Source: Tyto alba
Lineage: Eukaryota > Chordata > Aves > Strigiformes > Tytonidae
Length of the DNA: 64,000 nucleotides
Direction: 5' to 3'
Assembly (NCBI RefSeq): GCF_018691265.1
Contig: NW_024881303.1
Location: 13,757,777 to 13,821,776, forward strand
The notes below the pieces were generated by a model. That model saw only the letters and a list, made by a program, of their open reading frames with translations, did not search any database and was not told the origin of the DNA. Below, piece after piece: positions 11,053 through 21,700 of this stretch; the first letter of the stretch is position 1; each line of letters starts with the position of its first letter. A program made the position numbers and the translations under genes.

Positions 11053-14000
11053 CTACAACAGATAACAAATACATAGAATTGAACTAAGGTCCAATGAAAC
11101 AAGCTATTAGGAAACACTTTATATAATGAAAGGCAATGGTTTTCTTTAGAAAAGCCAATTCCAAATGCAAATCCACTGAAGTCAATGAAGTTGAATTAAG
11201 AATGAGTTTGTTCAACAGCTTTGTCAATACAGACTATAACATCTTCTGCTGACCCTTTGGGCAGGATTAGTACACCAGTATATAAATTCAACCTGAAGAG
11301 CCGTGAAGGGATTTAAAATGATTTCAAACATTTATTCAAATTAAGCTTCCCAGTGTTTTCATATGCTTAGGGCCATTTAGCTGAGCACCTATGCAGACAA
11401 AATTGAGCAAAGACACTAGCAGCACAGCTTTCTTTTCCATCCGATTATTCATAAAACAATCTATGTATTTGTATTGGCAAAGCAAAACACCCTGCTATAG
11501 CAGCTAAATGTAAAGCTGATTGTTTTTATTCTGCCTCTCCAGTGCTCCATGACACAAAAAAATTTAGAGGCAAACAGATACTTTCCTTCAGGCAAAAGTT
11601 TTGATAAATATAATTGTAATAAAAAAATAGAAATGGGATCATTTCAGCCTTGGCAAAGGCAGCTGTAATGTGAGGACAAGACCATAGGAAACCAAATATT
11701 TCTGCAAACCCTTTAAGAACTTAATATTTAATAGCCTGGTACTATGTTTTAAGTGAGGTAAATTCCCTGAGACACCTTTTTTTACCTTTGCAATGTAACT
11801 GTGTCTTACTGAGTGTAAGGCCAAAAAGGTGGGGTCGCCTATTGACAGAAAGGCACAAATGTGCCAATTCAGTGGAGCTATGCAATGTGGACTTGGTCCT
11901 TTAGCTGGTCCTGTGGGCAGAAAAAGGACTCTGGGTCACAGGTTTACAAATAAATCTCAAAACCCACTTTCATGGCAGTTGATCATATATGAACAAAGCT
12001 TTTAAAATTTACCCTCTAAAAATGAATAACACTTGCCAAAGCTTATAAGAAGTCTCTCTGACAACAACAGTTTTCCTAATACTTTAAAATCTCTGAAAAC
12101 ATGAGAGCATAGTACCAGTACATAGTTGAAAAGTCCAAGCTGCTATTTAAGTGTTACATTTCCAGGGGAAAGTCCCAGGGGTAATGAACATCACAGCTTC
12201 ATGAATGCTGATATTTCATATATGCAGCGGTCAGTAGCAATTGGCTGTTATGGACTTCCATGGTGGAACGCAGAGATTTAAGATGTTGATGTCTGAGTGA
12301 GATGACTGTGAGATATAAGCTCATGACTACAAATGGTTTCTGACCGCTGGTCAGGATAAGGTTCAGCTTCTCAAATGCCCAGTCATTGCTTTGGGACCGG
12401 CTATGATAGAGACTACCTCAAACACCTCTGGCTTTACTGGGGACTGAAACACTTGATGGCCATCCATCAGGAGAGCCTGAATATTGTGGTAGATGAATCA
12501 TCTGGCTGTTTTTTGCTGCTTCCTCATAAACTGCTCTGTCCTCTTGTATTGTCCTTCACTGTAGATGTTAGCTGGAAAAAAAAAAAATACTAAAAGAACA
12601 CACTGGAAGTCTGGAAACAGTATTAGGAAAGCAAAAGGTGTGGTTGTCCCTGGACTTTGACATAGCAGTTGTTAGTGACAACCTGAGGTGATCATGCAGA
12701 CAAGGAATTTTGCCACAATCACTGCTTTAAGCAAAATATGGAAGTTGTAGTTGTGAAGTCCTTGAGTAAATGAGTGGTTATGGCCTTCTTGGAGAGCCTA
12801 GCACCCTTTCTTACAGGTCCCATGAAAGATTTGACAAGTTGTTTTGGATATGGCAATGTCTAGAAGTTTGAAACCTCATGGATGGGTTGAAGTACAGTAC
12901 TTTCTAGGGAAATAGGAAGAAATTGCTGGATAATGTAAGTGTACATTTTTTTCTGAAACTTTCAGAAGTGTAGATAATTTAAATAAAAATGTTAAGGGGA
13001 ACTATGTAGACTTTGGAAAATTTTATTTATTTATTGCTAACAGAGTTACATTTGCCTAAATTTAATATGTTTAAATAAATAAGGTATTAATATTAATCTC
13101 TGAATAGATTCTGTTACTTTGCATTTTTGACATTTAATGCAAGTTCAGCAAGGTGTGGTACATGAAGGGTTAGTTGTAGACACATGGGATGTTTGGATTT
13201 GGAAATCCAAATGGAAAAGCACTTCTTTGCTTTCCAAATAATCTGCTTTCATTTTAAAAAGTACCACTCGCTGCTCTGCTCCAGAGCAAAAATTCAAAAC
13301 ATCACACAGATGTCACTAATGAAGACACATCTGCCTGATTTTATAAACAGACTAGAACAAACACGATAATTTCTGAATTGTCTTGGTTCCATCTGTGAAT
13401 ATTAACTAAGGACCCAGCAGCAATGCTGAGTAATATCAACACTGTTAACATTAGCACTGAGGTAGAGAGGAACTGAGCAGAAGTGAGATGCAAATGAGTT
13501 GACATCATGTGATGACATCTCTTTCAATTATGTGGGGTGCACTCTCTGGTGGACTGTGAAGTATCAGCAGACACAGTGTTTATGCTGAATACAGTTGTCT
13601 TTTTGTACTAAAAGCAGACTTGCAGAGCCTGCTGCTCATTTTCCTGAAAAAGACACAGCTTCCTAGAGAAAAAGAATTGCTGTTTCAAGTATGTTGTTTC
13701 CTTAAGAAAAATTGTTCATGATTTCCAGACTAGCTCATGAGCATTCGGTTCGAACACAGAGTACCATCACAAAAATGTAGTTTCAAGAGGATTTTAATGA
13801 AGTACATGGAACTAATCTCTATTATTTCACTGATGATGTACCTCACCTGTTTTGGGGGATAGTTTATATAAATCCCTGTTGAATTACTCAAATATTTGCT
13901 CTACATATGAAAAGTAGGGAAAGCAAGCTATTCACATCCCCTGTGTTAGGCAAGTAGCTTGGATGTGATTCAAGGCACTTCTGAGGAACTTATATCTCTT

Positions 14001-17000
14001 CATTGAAAATGAAGAGAAACGGGCAGAACAGAGCAGTTATCTTAAGAGGCTGAAAGTAGACCCAGACAGAACTGTGTGACTATCCCCCAATTAAAAGCAG
14101 TGGCAAAAAAATCCCACTGACATAACATTGTAAGAATGGCAATTCTTGCCAGAGACAGTAAGGGGTTTTAATGTTCCTTAAACAAGAGTGTACAAGTCTT
14201 CAGGAAGATATATTCATAAGGTAAATCTGAATATTTGTAATTATCTATCGCCAAGCAAAAAGAGAACCAGATGGTATGAATATGGAGCTAGGGAGAAAGA
14301 AGGCAATCTCCAAAGAGAAAACTGTGATTTTAAGGTGATAGTTTTACCAAGCTTGTATCCACCAGAAAGGCATCCTGTATGTTTATGGGATCAGATCCTC
14401 GATAAGCTAGACGACAGCAGATATATCTAGATTTCAACAAAAGCACCAATTCACATTTTCTTTTAACTCTGAAAGGTCATCCTTTTTTCAAGCAAGTTCT
14501 ACCAGTGATACTGCTGAAAGTTTATCAGTCTGTGCCCATTGCCTCTTGCCCTTTCACTGGGCACCTCTAAGAAAAGTCTAGCTCCATCTTCTCTGCTTCG
14601 CTCCATCAGGTATTTATACATATGAATAAGTTTCCCCAGAGCCTGATCTTCTCCAGGTTAAATAATACAGCTCTTAGCCTCTCCCTATAGAAGAGATGTT
14701 CCCATCCCTTAATGATCTTCATGGCCTTTCACTGGACTCACTCCAGTATGTCCATGTCCTTTTTGTACTGGCGAGCCCAGAACTGTCCCCAGCACTCCAG
14801 ATGTGTCTCAGCAGGACAGAGGGGAAGGATACCTCCTTCAACCTGCTGGCATTGCTGTTCCTAATCTCCTGCTTCTCTTAGAGAATGGAGAGCAACAGCC
14901 TCCCACATCCTGTTCTGGTGGAAGTGAGATTATCTCCTTCAGTAAACTATGGACATACCATTATACGGCAGCTAGGAAAAATGACAGACTGGGGGACTAG
15001 ATGTTTTTGTGCAGACAACTTGTGTATTGGCTACTGTTCTTATTACTGTATATGGTTCATATATACAGTTATCTCTCACTAGAAGTGAGAACACAGGATG
15101 GGAGGCTACTTCAAGTTTGTTTACAAAAATCATGTGAAGGCATAAATTCACCACAACAAAATGTGCAAATTATCACCTTTAGTACTCAAATTATGAACAC
15201 AAATTTATGATGATAATCTGTAAATCTTTACAATATGAACAGATCAGATTTGTAAAGTTTGATAAAAATATCAGCCATGAGCAGAAGCATTATATGTTTT
15301 AGCACAGAGATACTTCCACTTAGCAAAGAATTCTGAATAATAATCAGTAGGAGCATGGATTTTGAATTCATGTCAGAAATCAATATTTACCCATTAATAA
15401 TGCAGGGACCTTTTTTGAGATCGCAGTTTTTTCCTGTAAATCCCTGGGCACAGAGACAAATATAACCTCCATCACCAGTCTCTATGCACGTAGAGTTATT
15501 GGCGCAGGGCTTTGCAGAACATGGGTGAATATCTGTTAAAAAAACAAAAACAAAAACAACAACAACAACCAGGGCTCAATTAATCTAATTAGAAGAGTCA
15601 GTAAATAGTATATAATGCTTCAAATAAAATATAGCTTTAACGGTCATTCATCCTGCATCTTACAAATTCTGATTTATTCCTCCTTCTGTTAAAATGGTGT
15701 TCAAATTGTTCAACTACTACAAGCACTTTCAGCTTGTTTCTCTCTTCCTAGCTCCCACTTGTAAAATACATTTGAATTGTTGCAGCCTATAAATAAGTAA
15801 TATTATCAATAAAATATTAGTATGGGAGAAAGAACTTCTATGTAGTCTAGTCATCCTTTCACAACCTTGGTTTCTCCATGAGCAGAATTCTGATAAAGCA
15901 ATCAGGAATTGGGAATTCTCCCTGCTCCCTTCCCAGAGCCTATCATTATGTGCTTATGAACAAGCATTTCATAATAACAGAGATCAGCAAGTAACAAAAA
16001 AAATCTTTTAAAATTTCATCCTTTGCCTGGGCTGCATCCAACCCTTACATAACTGTACCAGAAGAGAGAGCTGTATGATGTCTGGACCCAAAGTCACACA
16101 TCTCATTTTCTTTACAATTTCCCTTCTCAGCCACTTCCCACTCAATTTATTACTGAATTTTTAAAATAATTAAAAATAAATAAACAAGCAAGTGCATACT
16201 TTAGCCAACTAATAGTGCAGCTGCAGAAAAATGCTGACTGGAAGTTATCTGATGCCTCACACACACACATGCACACACACACTTTCTAAGAAGATGAAAA
16301 GGGATTTAAGGGCATTTATATTTTAGTTCCCACAACATAACATGAAATTTAGATGATAGCATGAGGTTCTGCAAAATTTTAACCATAGCAAAACATTTTA
16401 ACAGCCTTAACTTTCAAATACAATCTTCCCTGGATAAGAGGCTCCATTTTCTAATGTATTAGCCTGTTTTCATTGCAAGGCAACCACTCTGCATGCACTT
16501 TGAGTGTAAGCTCCAATTTTCACAAGGACCAAAATAACCTTGAATGCTTTTTGGAGCAGTGTTGTTTGCCACCTACTTTCACAGGCTTTGAATACAGCTA
16601 ATAAAGCATGAACTCTGCTGCAGGAGCAAGGAAACACTCTGAAATATATGGATAGCTACATGTACATATATATACACACATACATGACTGTCAGTAATTT
16701 ATGTCAGGGATTTAATTTTAAAACACAACATAAAAGCCTTTTGGAACATGTCCTTTTAAAACATAATACATAAATAGCCTCAAATAGCTCATTTTCTCTA
16801 TTTTTCCTCTAGCTTACCACTCAAAAGGCAAACAATCAAGTGATTTACTTGCTTCAAGTAATAACTGAGTCCAAGATGAGAATTCGAAAAAAGAATGGTA
16901 CATTTACACATGTATTATGAGTGGACACAATCACACTAGCAAGAAATTAATTAATAATTGCATAAAACTAAGTTGTCATGCTGCAGCATATGAAGAAATC

Positions 17001-20000
17001 ACTGAGTGTTTTTACGAGGAAGGCACACTCGGTAGTAGTTTATGTCACAGCAGAATTTCTAGACCCTGTCTCATGCATGCCTAGCACGGGCATTAGAGGC
17101 TCCACCTGTACTCTTGTTGATGACAGCTTACCAACATGTGCCCTTGGCAAAGCAGTCAAGTGCCATGTAGCACAGTATACTCTGAGCTTACAACATATGT
17201 TCACTTTTTAGCCAAATTGAGGCCAAGATTCAAGCAGGAGGTCAGGGGCCCACTAACATAACTGTGCAGTCACAGCCAGAGATGACAAGATGACAGAGAT
17301 GATCGAACTGATTTATCAAGATGGATCATATACTCCAACTGAGCTGTCATTTTTTCCTGGAAATAAATTGACTAAATTACTTTTCTCTTTCTTATGTTCA
17401 GTGTTCAATGTGGTTCCTGTACTGTGTAGTGTATGTCAGCTGCAGAGGGAAACCCTGTGCTGTGAAGCCTGGTTCCAGGTGTTCACATACCTGATTTCAA
17501 GGCTATGCTTCTACAGGATGAGATGCTATGGCATTCAGTTAGGCAGGCTGGTGGACTCCATTACAAAAAGGTTAACCAGCAGCACTATCACTAATATCAA
17601 CTCATAGATTTCTTTCTTAAGTGCCATGTCTGTCCACAAGACTGCAATAATAGTCATAAATGATACCACTGATCCTGCCCGACATGTTTACAGTTGATCA
17701 AGCCCAACCTATAATCTGCATGCTTCTAAATTACTGTGAAGGTCATTCTTGACCTGCACTGAGAAACAAGCTGTCGTAGTAAAAACAACAGCTATACAGT
17801 CAGGGGCATTAGCAAAACGCTTGATGATCTAAAACTACTCCAGAAAGTAACTTCCATGATCCAAGCCAATGAGACTGTACACTAACTTTTCTAGTAAATA
17901 AAAAAAAAAAAAAAAAGATATCACCACCAGTCCAAATCACCTATTTTGCTTCCCATGCTTAGCAAGCAAATAAGATGCTGAAACTGTATCTATATTTTAC
18001 AAATGCTTCAGGTGTTTGCAGTAGTGGCCAAATGAACTTTAGATCCTCCCACCGTTTTCCATTCTGAGTTTTGCCATCCTTGTAAGCTGGCAGTTGCTCA
18101 TAGGTGGCAACATTAAAACAGTGGCTATGCCAAAAACTCCCTGGCAAATATTAAACTTTCTACAGCAGCAAAAATGGAGAATTTCAAAATAATGCCAGAA
18201 CTGCATTACTCATGACCATTCACCAATCTCCACAAAAACAATATAAATGTAGCTTTCTTACATGCCTTATTACACACCTGAAGCTAAAAACGGTCTCTAA
18301 TAGCTCAAAAATGGCACTTTATGTCATATGCCTGTGAAAAATATAATATGGCCTGCTCTCATCATACGCAAAAAATCAGTATTAGAACAGAGAGGCAGGG
18401 AGTCTTGTACTTTATAGTAAGAAATTGATGGGTCTGTATTTCCATATTTAAGAAACAGTTACATATGTGTATATGCCAGTGATCCCCAAAAGAGCAGGAG
18501 CCTTCAAAAGCCCTACTTTTTCCTAATCTGATTAAGTTTCATTTAGTGGTTCCTGTCAATGAGGTATCATGGTCTGTTATCACTTTATACAGCCAGGAAA
18601 CTGGCACCAACTTTTTGGCAGAGGATGATGAGATCAGTAGCTGAGCAATTAACCCATTTGAGGTTTCAGTACTTTATTGGGTCAGGATAACAATTTTTAG
18701 CAACATTCTAGTAGCAAGAAAAGGAAGAGCCTTCTCTTGATCCCTTGTGGCAAAACAATACCTTTAGAGTAGGTAAATCCACTGAGGTGAAAGACTGTCA
18801 ACATAACATGTCCCTGCAGATGAAAAAATGGCTATTTCTTTTTGGTTGAATATTCTTAGCAGGTCTTCATGGGGATCTAGATTCAAATTGGCAAAGACAA
18901 CTCTGATAATTGAGAAAAATAATAGTTTCTGAACTTAAAAAAGGTATACGTTTTTGTATTATAGAACTATCTTAAAGAATGTGTATTAAAATAATATTTT
19001 TTCCGTAAAGATAAGGGTACAATTTCCAAAGCATTGCTTTGCATCCTTCCAACTGCAGGTACGTGCTCCTGGATGCTCTGTGGTGTTGGCCCCCTCAGAT
19101 CTCTTTGGATGAACATTTGCCTGTGTCAGCCAAAATAAACCAGCTCAGCAAAGGCCAGTTCTTCAGCTTGCTTCTGCTAAGCTGTCTCATTCTGACTGGT
19201 AAGGGGTGAAGGAGTGCACACAAGAGCTGTGCTTACTCCCTCAGACCTGAGAGGGAAGTGGCAGCCTGTTCAGGCAGACCTTTTTCTCAGATATACTAAT
19301 CCTACTCCACTGAATCATCACTGGGTTAAGCAAAGGAAGAAATAAGCACAACGGTTTCATTTTCAAGAAGTATTAAGAAAGTTGCACATATATATATATA
19401 TATGTATACAATGTGCTAGGTAAATATTTCAAATTATTTAACATATAGAAGACGACTTATATTGTTATAGAAAGGGCTTATATAACAACAAGGGAACAGC
19501 AATTTGTTGGCTTCGTCCACAATAATCAATGTTTAAAATAGAATGATGGGTTTACCCTCTGCTCGCGCATATGCCCAATTACAAAAGATACTACATGCTT
19601 TTGTCTAAATTATTATAAGTTTCAGATTTACATGCTGCTGCCCAGATTCCCCTCATTATCTGGTGCTAACATTCACTCTTTCCAAGTTAGTTATCCAGAA
19701 GGATTTCCGCATGTCTCCAGCACCAGATGGGGCTGTTTCACCTCACTTGCTGAAGGACAGGAAAGGATGTGCAAACCTATGTCACAGAGGCTGCCAACCC
19801 AGCCCTCCTCACAGATGCACTGCCAGGGCTTGGCACAGCTGCCGTGCACGCACCCAGGGAAAGGCACACACTGATTACAAAGAGCACCTTGCCAACCAGA
19901 CTGACATCTGAAAGAGATAAAAGACAAGATAGAGGCACAGTTTATTTTTAATAAACATAATTACAAGGATGTTGCCCTTTTTGAGGCACAATAAATAAAC

Positions 20001-20965
20001 TTTCAGATACAAAATTGGACCGCGCAGTACATTTGAACAAAAAGATACCATCAATGCTTTTGGGATACTGGAAGCAGTTTATGTGAAGAAAAACGTTTCA
20101 TTCAGTGAGAAAAAAAAAAAAAATGCAAATCAATGTAAAGACCTTTCTTACTGGAAAAAGTAGACTAAAAAGGCACCTAGATGTCTATGCTCTAGGACTC
20201 CAGTTACTGTATCCTAATAGAGTGCTGTTTCATTATAGTTCTATATTTTCATAGGGAAAATCATTTCAGCTTCTCTCTATTTTACTGAGACTATGAATTA
20301 TTGAAGCCATCCATTCCTGTGCTAATAGCCCTATCTGACAGATCTTTTTACCTGCATTCACTGGGAAATTCACAAAATCCATTGTCTGGGTGGCAGCCAG
20401 TTTTACAGTTCACACCTGGAAGAAGAGATTTATAATATCAAACCAGAAAAATCAGCACTCCAAAAAAAAAAAAAAAAATCATACCATGTCCTATACACAT
20501 TACTGATGTTTTAAAAGAACACAGACTGCATAATGTTCTGTTTTTTTTTTTTTTCTTTAAATATGTTTATGCAATATAAAATTTTAAATTAACTTAATCT
20601 GGAGCATGTTACAGAGTGTTCCTATAGGATAAGCAAAATAGCATAAATAATTAACTGCAAAAGAATACAAAGTCACTTTAGCATACACAAAGTGTATGCA
20701 ATATCACACTACACACTACTTTAAAAGGGAAATTTCAGAACAGATCCACGTCTGTCATTTCACAACATGACACTCCAACTACATTGCTTCCGAACTACTT
20801 GAAACACAAAAGTACCTTGAGGTAGAAAAGGAATTCCATTTAAAACAACTTACAGTAGAAGTGTTGAATTCATTTCACCCCTACGTCGGATGAAAATAAA
20901 AAATCACCATTTTCATTAAATCGCGCATGAATAACGTAAGTTAAGGAGAAGAGGACTCAGTCACA

Positions 20966-21007
<42 letters not shown>

Positions 21008-21361
21008 TTCTTTCAAGTCTTTGCACCAAGCACCGCTCCCCTGAAACACCGGCCGATAGCCGCAGACACCCAGCGCAAAAGGGACGAGCAACGCAGCAGC
21101 CGGGCGCCGAGGGAGCCCCTCCCCAGGACCCCCGGCGCAGGGACCGGCTCGCCCCCCGGGGACTCCGCTTGCCGCCCGGCCCCGGCCAACTCCCCAAACT
21201 TTCCCAACTCGCCTCCCCCCCCCCCCGCGGCAGCCGCCGGGGTGTCCGCCGCTCGCCGCCCCCGCGCAGCGCTCCGCGCGGCTGCCGTTACCTGCGGCTG
21301 CGGGGAGGACGAGGCGCAGGAGGCAGCAGCAGCCGAGGAGCCCGGCGGCGCGCAACCCCAT
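10314..21361 (-). CDS. DLK1: DLK1, delta-like non-canonical Notch ligand 1 (complete, five coding exons)
   Basis: Type I membrane protein of the Delta family that lacks a DSL domain. In studied vertebrates it modulates Notch signalling and restrains adipocyte differentiation, both membrane-bound and as a shed ectodomain. The join 21361-21292, 20415-20352, 19907-19777, 15532-15391, 11052-10314 gives 1146 bases, 381 residues plus stop; human is 383. Visible parts: signal peptide 1 to about 24; EGF1 27-55, EGF2 58-86, EGF3 93-125, EGF4 132-168, EGF5 175-206, EGF6 213-245, each with all six cysteines; stalk 246-302; transmembrane helix about 303-327; basic KKK tail and the family-typical VNIIFPEKI motif near 361-369. 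EGF3-6 each fit the O-fucose consensus and EGF5-6 the O-glucose consensus. Sequons occur at N100/N101 and N251. The start has a strong context (G at -3, G at +4) and lies in the CpG island. The canonical DSL ligand DLL1 is excluded by the missing DSL domain; DLK2 is less likely given the tail motif. Confidence 0.96.
11053..15390 (-). other. DLK1 intron 4
   Basis: A 4.3-kb AT-rich intron with GTAAAT donor and GTAG acceptor. It carries one decayed CR1 copy (14525-14865) about 0.5 kb from exon 4. I saw no other exon-like or RNA-gene sequence. A short perfect inverted repeat (CTGACC, GCT, GGTCAG) lies near 12340. Confidence 0.85.
14525..14865 (-). mobile_element. CR1 LINE fragment, decayed, in DLK1 intron 4
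   Basis: The reverse complement of the CR1 ORF2 end is recognisable: words such as GGGCACCTCTAAGAAAAG, CATCAGGTATTTATACA, CTTCTCCAGGTTAAA, GATCTTCATGGCC and TCAACCTGCTGGCA match the order in avian CR1. The copy lacks both its 5' part and its 3' terminus and is well mutated. It is in the same sense as DLK1. Boundaries are approximate. Confidence 0.85.
15391..15532 (-). CDS. DLK1: DLK1 coding exon 4 (EGF3 and start of EGF4)
   Basis: A 142-base exon between TTTTTTTAACAG and GG|GTAAAT. It encodes residues 90-135, including [12 protein letters not shown] and KNC of EGF3 and GPCIING of EGF4. The CANNSTC stretch holds overlapping N-glycosylation sequons. No ATG-initiated ORF covers it; it is recognised from its EGF cysteine spacing and flanking splice sites. 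Confidence 0.94.
15533..15570 (-). repeat. GTT / GTTTTT microsatellite forming the exon 4 acceptor tract
   Basis: In the transcript sense a (GTT)n run passes into GTTTTT units and a T-run, followed directly by AACAG and exon 4. The microsatellite therefore is the polypyrimidine tract of this 3' splice site. Confidence 0.85.
15571..19776 (-). other. DLK1 intron 3 (remainder)
   Basis: About 4.2 kb of AT-rich sequence with donor GTTTGC. It includes an (AC)n stretch at 16258-16283, a poly(A) run near 17900-17916 and an (AT)n run near 19387-19404. No exon, RNA gene or clear transposon is recognised. Confidence 0.75.
19777..19907 (-). CDS. DLK1: DLK1 coding exon 3 (end of EGF1 and all of EGF2)
   Basis: A 131-base exon behind a strong pyrimidine-rich acceptor (CTCTTTCAG). 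It starts with the last base of R45 and runs CQSGWQG through LCDI (46-88), closely matching mammalian DLK1 EGF1-2. The donor ATAG|GTTTGC is non-consensus at +3 and +4, but it is the site that keeps the frame into exon 4 and gives a conserved junction. Confidence 0.93.
19908..20351 (-). other. DLK1 intron 2
   Basis: A short intron of 444 bases with donor GTAAAA and acceptor CTCTTTCAG. It contains a run of about 14 A (near 20110) and nothing else of note. Confidence 0.85.
20352..20415 (-). CDS. DLK1: DLK1 coding exon 2 (first half of EGF1)
   Basis: A 64-base exon between a TTCTTCCAG acceptor and a TGCAG|GTAAAA donor. It supplies residues 25-44 plus two bases of the R45 codon. Four of the six EGF1 cysteines (C27, C31, C38, C44) are here. 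It is too short to stand out as an ORF; it was found from splice sites and phase. Confidence 0.92.
20416..21291 (-). other. DLK1 intron 1
   Basis: 876 bases with donor GTAACG and acceptor TTCTTCCAG. The half near exon 1 belongs to the CpG island; the other half is AT-rich and has poly(A) and poly(T) runs near 20462-20477 and 20541-20554. A 37-base poly(T) marks the change between the two halves. Confidence 0.85.
20968..21004. repeat. 37-base poly(T) homopolymer at the CpG island edge
   Basis: An uninterrupted run of 37 T on the plus strand, which is poly(A) in the DLK1 sense, inside intron 1. It sits exactly where GC-rich promoter DNA gives way to AT-rich intron. Frames reading lysine runs through it are artefacts. 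Confidence 0.92.
21292..21361 (-). CDS. DLK1: DLK1 coding exon 1 (signal peptide)
   Basis: It encodes 23 codons plus one base: an N-terminal MGLRAAG, a leucine- and cysteine-rich hydrophobic core, then PAAA before the split glycine codon. This is a typical signal peptide. The donor reads GCAG|GTAACG. The ATG is the first in its open stretch. The transcription start and the 5' UTR extent are not determined. Confidence 0.93.
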
Positions 21362-21502
21362 GGCCGGGGGCCGCTCCGCGCTGCTCCGCGCTGCTCCGCG
21401 GGGAGCTCGGCGGAGGGCGCGCAGGTTCCTCGCCGGGCGGCGGTGGCCGGGAAGGCGGCAGCCTCCGCCCGCAGCGCCGCCCGGGCTCCGGGGCCACGGG
21501 GC

Positions 21503-21546
21503 GGGAGGAGGGAGGGAGGGAGGGAGGGAGGGAGGGAGGGGAGGAG
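21503..21546. repeat. (GGGA)n tract upstream of the DLK1 start codon
   Basis: About ten GGGA units on the plus strand, so a TCCC tract in the DLK1 sense, 140-185 bases upstream of the ATG. Such runs of G triplets can fold as a G-quadruplex on the plus strand. It may fall in the promoter or the 5' UTR. Confidence 0.9.
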
Positions 21547-21700
21547 TGCCCGCCGTGACCCCCGCCTCGCCCCGGCGACTCCCAGCCCGCTGTCCTGCGC
21601 GGGGGCGGAGAGAGGAGCCGCGGACCCTGCGCAGCCCGGCGGTCGCGGGGAGGGAATCTGGGAGGGCGCGGAGAAGGGAGGTCTGGTGGGGGTGTGTTGA

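Larger units (their letters stand above)
21005..21700 (-). promoter_or_regulatory. CpG island and DLK1 promoter region
   Basis: About 0.7 kb of dense GC and CpG covering the DLK1 start codon, exon 1 and the sequence upstream, in a window that is otherwise AT-rich. GC-box-like GGGCGG or CCGCCC words occur near 21435, 21465 and 21604. There is no clear TATA box close to the ATG; a TTTAAAG (minus strand) lies at about 21716-21722. The transcription start is not visible, and CpG-island promoters often use several starts. Confidence 0.8.

Noticed and set aside
10671..11087. 138-codon ORF antisense to DLK1 exon 5
   Set aside because: It mirrors the cysteine-rich EGF codons of the real gene on the other strand and shows no independent motif.
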